Below, piece by piece: positions 63,641 to 64,000 of a stretch of 64,000 nt of DNA; the stretch's first letter is position 1; every line of letters begins with the position of its first letter. A model generated the notes under the pieces. That model ran no database searches, was not told where the DNA came from, and saw only the letters and a program-made list of their open reading frames with translations. The DNA comes from Auanema rhodensis (taxonomy: Eukaryota > Nematoda > Chromadorea > Rhabditida > Rhabditidae). The stretch spans positions 23,570,688 through 23,634,687 of the forward strand of contig OZ059895.1 in assembly GCA_964057225.1 (NCBI GenBank). Reading direction: 5' to 3'. Position numbers and translations under genes: made by a program.

Positions 63641-64000
63641 TAATTAAATGTACACGTGATGTGCACTTGGTATGTAACTCGCTTCACGTGAAAGATAAAG
63701 AGATGCGATTTTCAAAATTAGATTCCCCATGTCCATATTAGTCTAAAAACCAATTTTTATTGATATTGGTGCATGGTAACCATGACTTTGAAATTTACGT
63801 GAACTTTAATTTATGCTAATTAAATGTACACGTGATGTGCACTTGGTATGTAACTCGCTTCACGTGAAAGATAAAGAGATGCGATTTTCAAAATTAGATT
63901 CCCCATGTCCATATTAGTCTAAAAACCAATTTTTATTGATATTGGTGCATGGTAACCATGACTTTGAAATTTACGTGAACTTTAATTTATGCTAATTAAA

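Larger units (their letters stand above)
19418..64000 (+). repeat. 176-bp satellite (family 2), plus-orientation block 2, runs off the right edge
   Basis: About 250 monomers, all in one orientation for 44.6 kb. Marker distances are whole multiples of 176 bp plus multiples of 21 bp for 197-bp monomers. Diagnostic sites: GTATGTAAC/GTTTGTAAC/GTATGCAAC, CTCGC/CTTGC, AAAGAG/AGAGAG/AAAAAG, GCGGTTTTC/GCGATTTTC/GCGATTCTC/GCGGTTTCC, GATTCCCC/GATGCCCC, GTCCATA/GTACATA, TCTAAAAACA/TCTAACAACA/TATAAAAACA/TCTAAAAACC, GGTTCATGG/GGTGCATGG, TTTGAAATT/TTTGGAATT/TTTAAAATT/TTTGAAAATT, ATGCTAATT/ATGCCAATT/AAGCTAATT, ATGTGCAC/ATGAGCAC. They occur in recurring order, defining the HORs listed separately. No gene or foreign insertion was found. 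Confidence 0.96.
50605..64000 (+). repeat. 7-monomer HOR array (1232 bp) with 6-monomer and expanded variants
   Basis: GTATGCAAC monomers (TATGCAACTC start) lie at 50605, 52541, 53597, 55927, 57159, 58391, 59623, 60855, 61911 and 63143. Spacings are 1936, 1056, 2330, 1232, 1232, 1232, 1232, 1056 and 1232. The 1232-bp unit order is: GTATGCAAC with TATAAAAACA; TTTGGAATT; GCGATTTTC with AACC; a second such monomer; a third with GCGATTTTC or GCGGTTTTC; a plain or GCGATTTTC monomer; AGAGAG with AACAAC and TTTAAAATT. The 2330-bp interval contains an interposed segment with two 197-bp monomers (55325 and 55521). The array runs off the window. Confidence 0.92.

Noticed and set aside
1369-64000. Short open reading frames in the 176-bp array
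   Set aside because: 176 is not a multiple of three, so one frame samples all phases of the monomer within 528 bp. The many conserved TAA, TAG and TGA triplets (and their complements) close every frame quickly. Any ORF is a chance product.
1369-64000. CRISPR-like array (regular repeats)
   Set aside because: There are no unique spacers: the whole 176-bp unit is repeated, and the scale and base composition are those of eukaryotic satellite DNA.

Overview
The window is entirely satellite DNA. I see no gene, RNA gene, transposon, CRISPR array or unique sequence anywhere in 64 kb. Two unrelated tandem-repeat families are present. Positions 1-1368 hold a 351-bp satellite (three full units and one cut off after 315 bp). 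From 1369 to the right edge everything is a second, A+T-rich satellite with a 176-bp monomer, roughly 350 copies. The window therefore comes from a eukaryotic heterochromatic block, most plausibly centromeric or pericentromeric. The style (A+T-rich, nucleosome-sized monomer, short palindromes) would fit an insect or other invertebrate, but I cannot name the organism from sequence alone.

Layout: (1) 1-1368, 351-bp satellite. (2) 1369-4741, 176-bp satellite in the minor orientation (minus). (3) 4742-14834, same satellite in the major orientation (plus). (4) 14835-19417, minus again. (5) 19418-64000, plus to the edge. The three head-to-head or tail-to-tail switches lie near 4741, 14835 and 19417, and each breaks inside a monomer.

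The 176-bp monomers differ at about a dozen diagnostic sites, and these variants recur in fixed order, giving higher-order repeats (HORs). Seen so far: a trimer (528 bp) at 1.4-3.0 kb; an 11-monomer unit (1936 bp, with a 14-monomer derivative of 2464 bp) at 9.2-14.8 kb; a variable 10-to-15-monomer family between about 20.3 and 50 kb, marked by monomers carrying a 21-bp internal duplication (197 bp); and a clean 7-monomer unit (1232 bp, with 6-monomer deletion forms) from about 50.6 kb to the edge. The 7-monomer HOR also occurs in inverted orientation at 15.6-18.9 kb. Private point variants match base for base between 15237-16671 and 53601-55035, so block 4 is an inverted copy of DNA like that now about 36 kb away. 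Direct segmental duplications are also visible (offsets 9538, 5540/6420, 1429 and 880 bp).

Every marker-to-marker distance I measured equals n x 176 plus m x 21 bp. Copies thus recombine strictly in register, and net single-base indels are absent across tens of kb. Each monomer carries several dyads (two CACGTG palindromes and an interrupted CATGGT/ACCATG palindrome) but no CENP-B-box-like motif. Monomer counts and HOR orders were read by eye at marker sites, not from a full alignment, and the arrangement depends on the correctness of the assembly.
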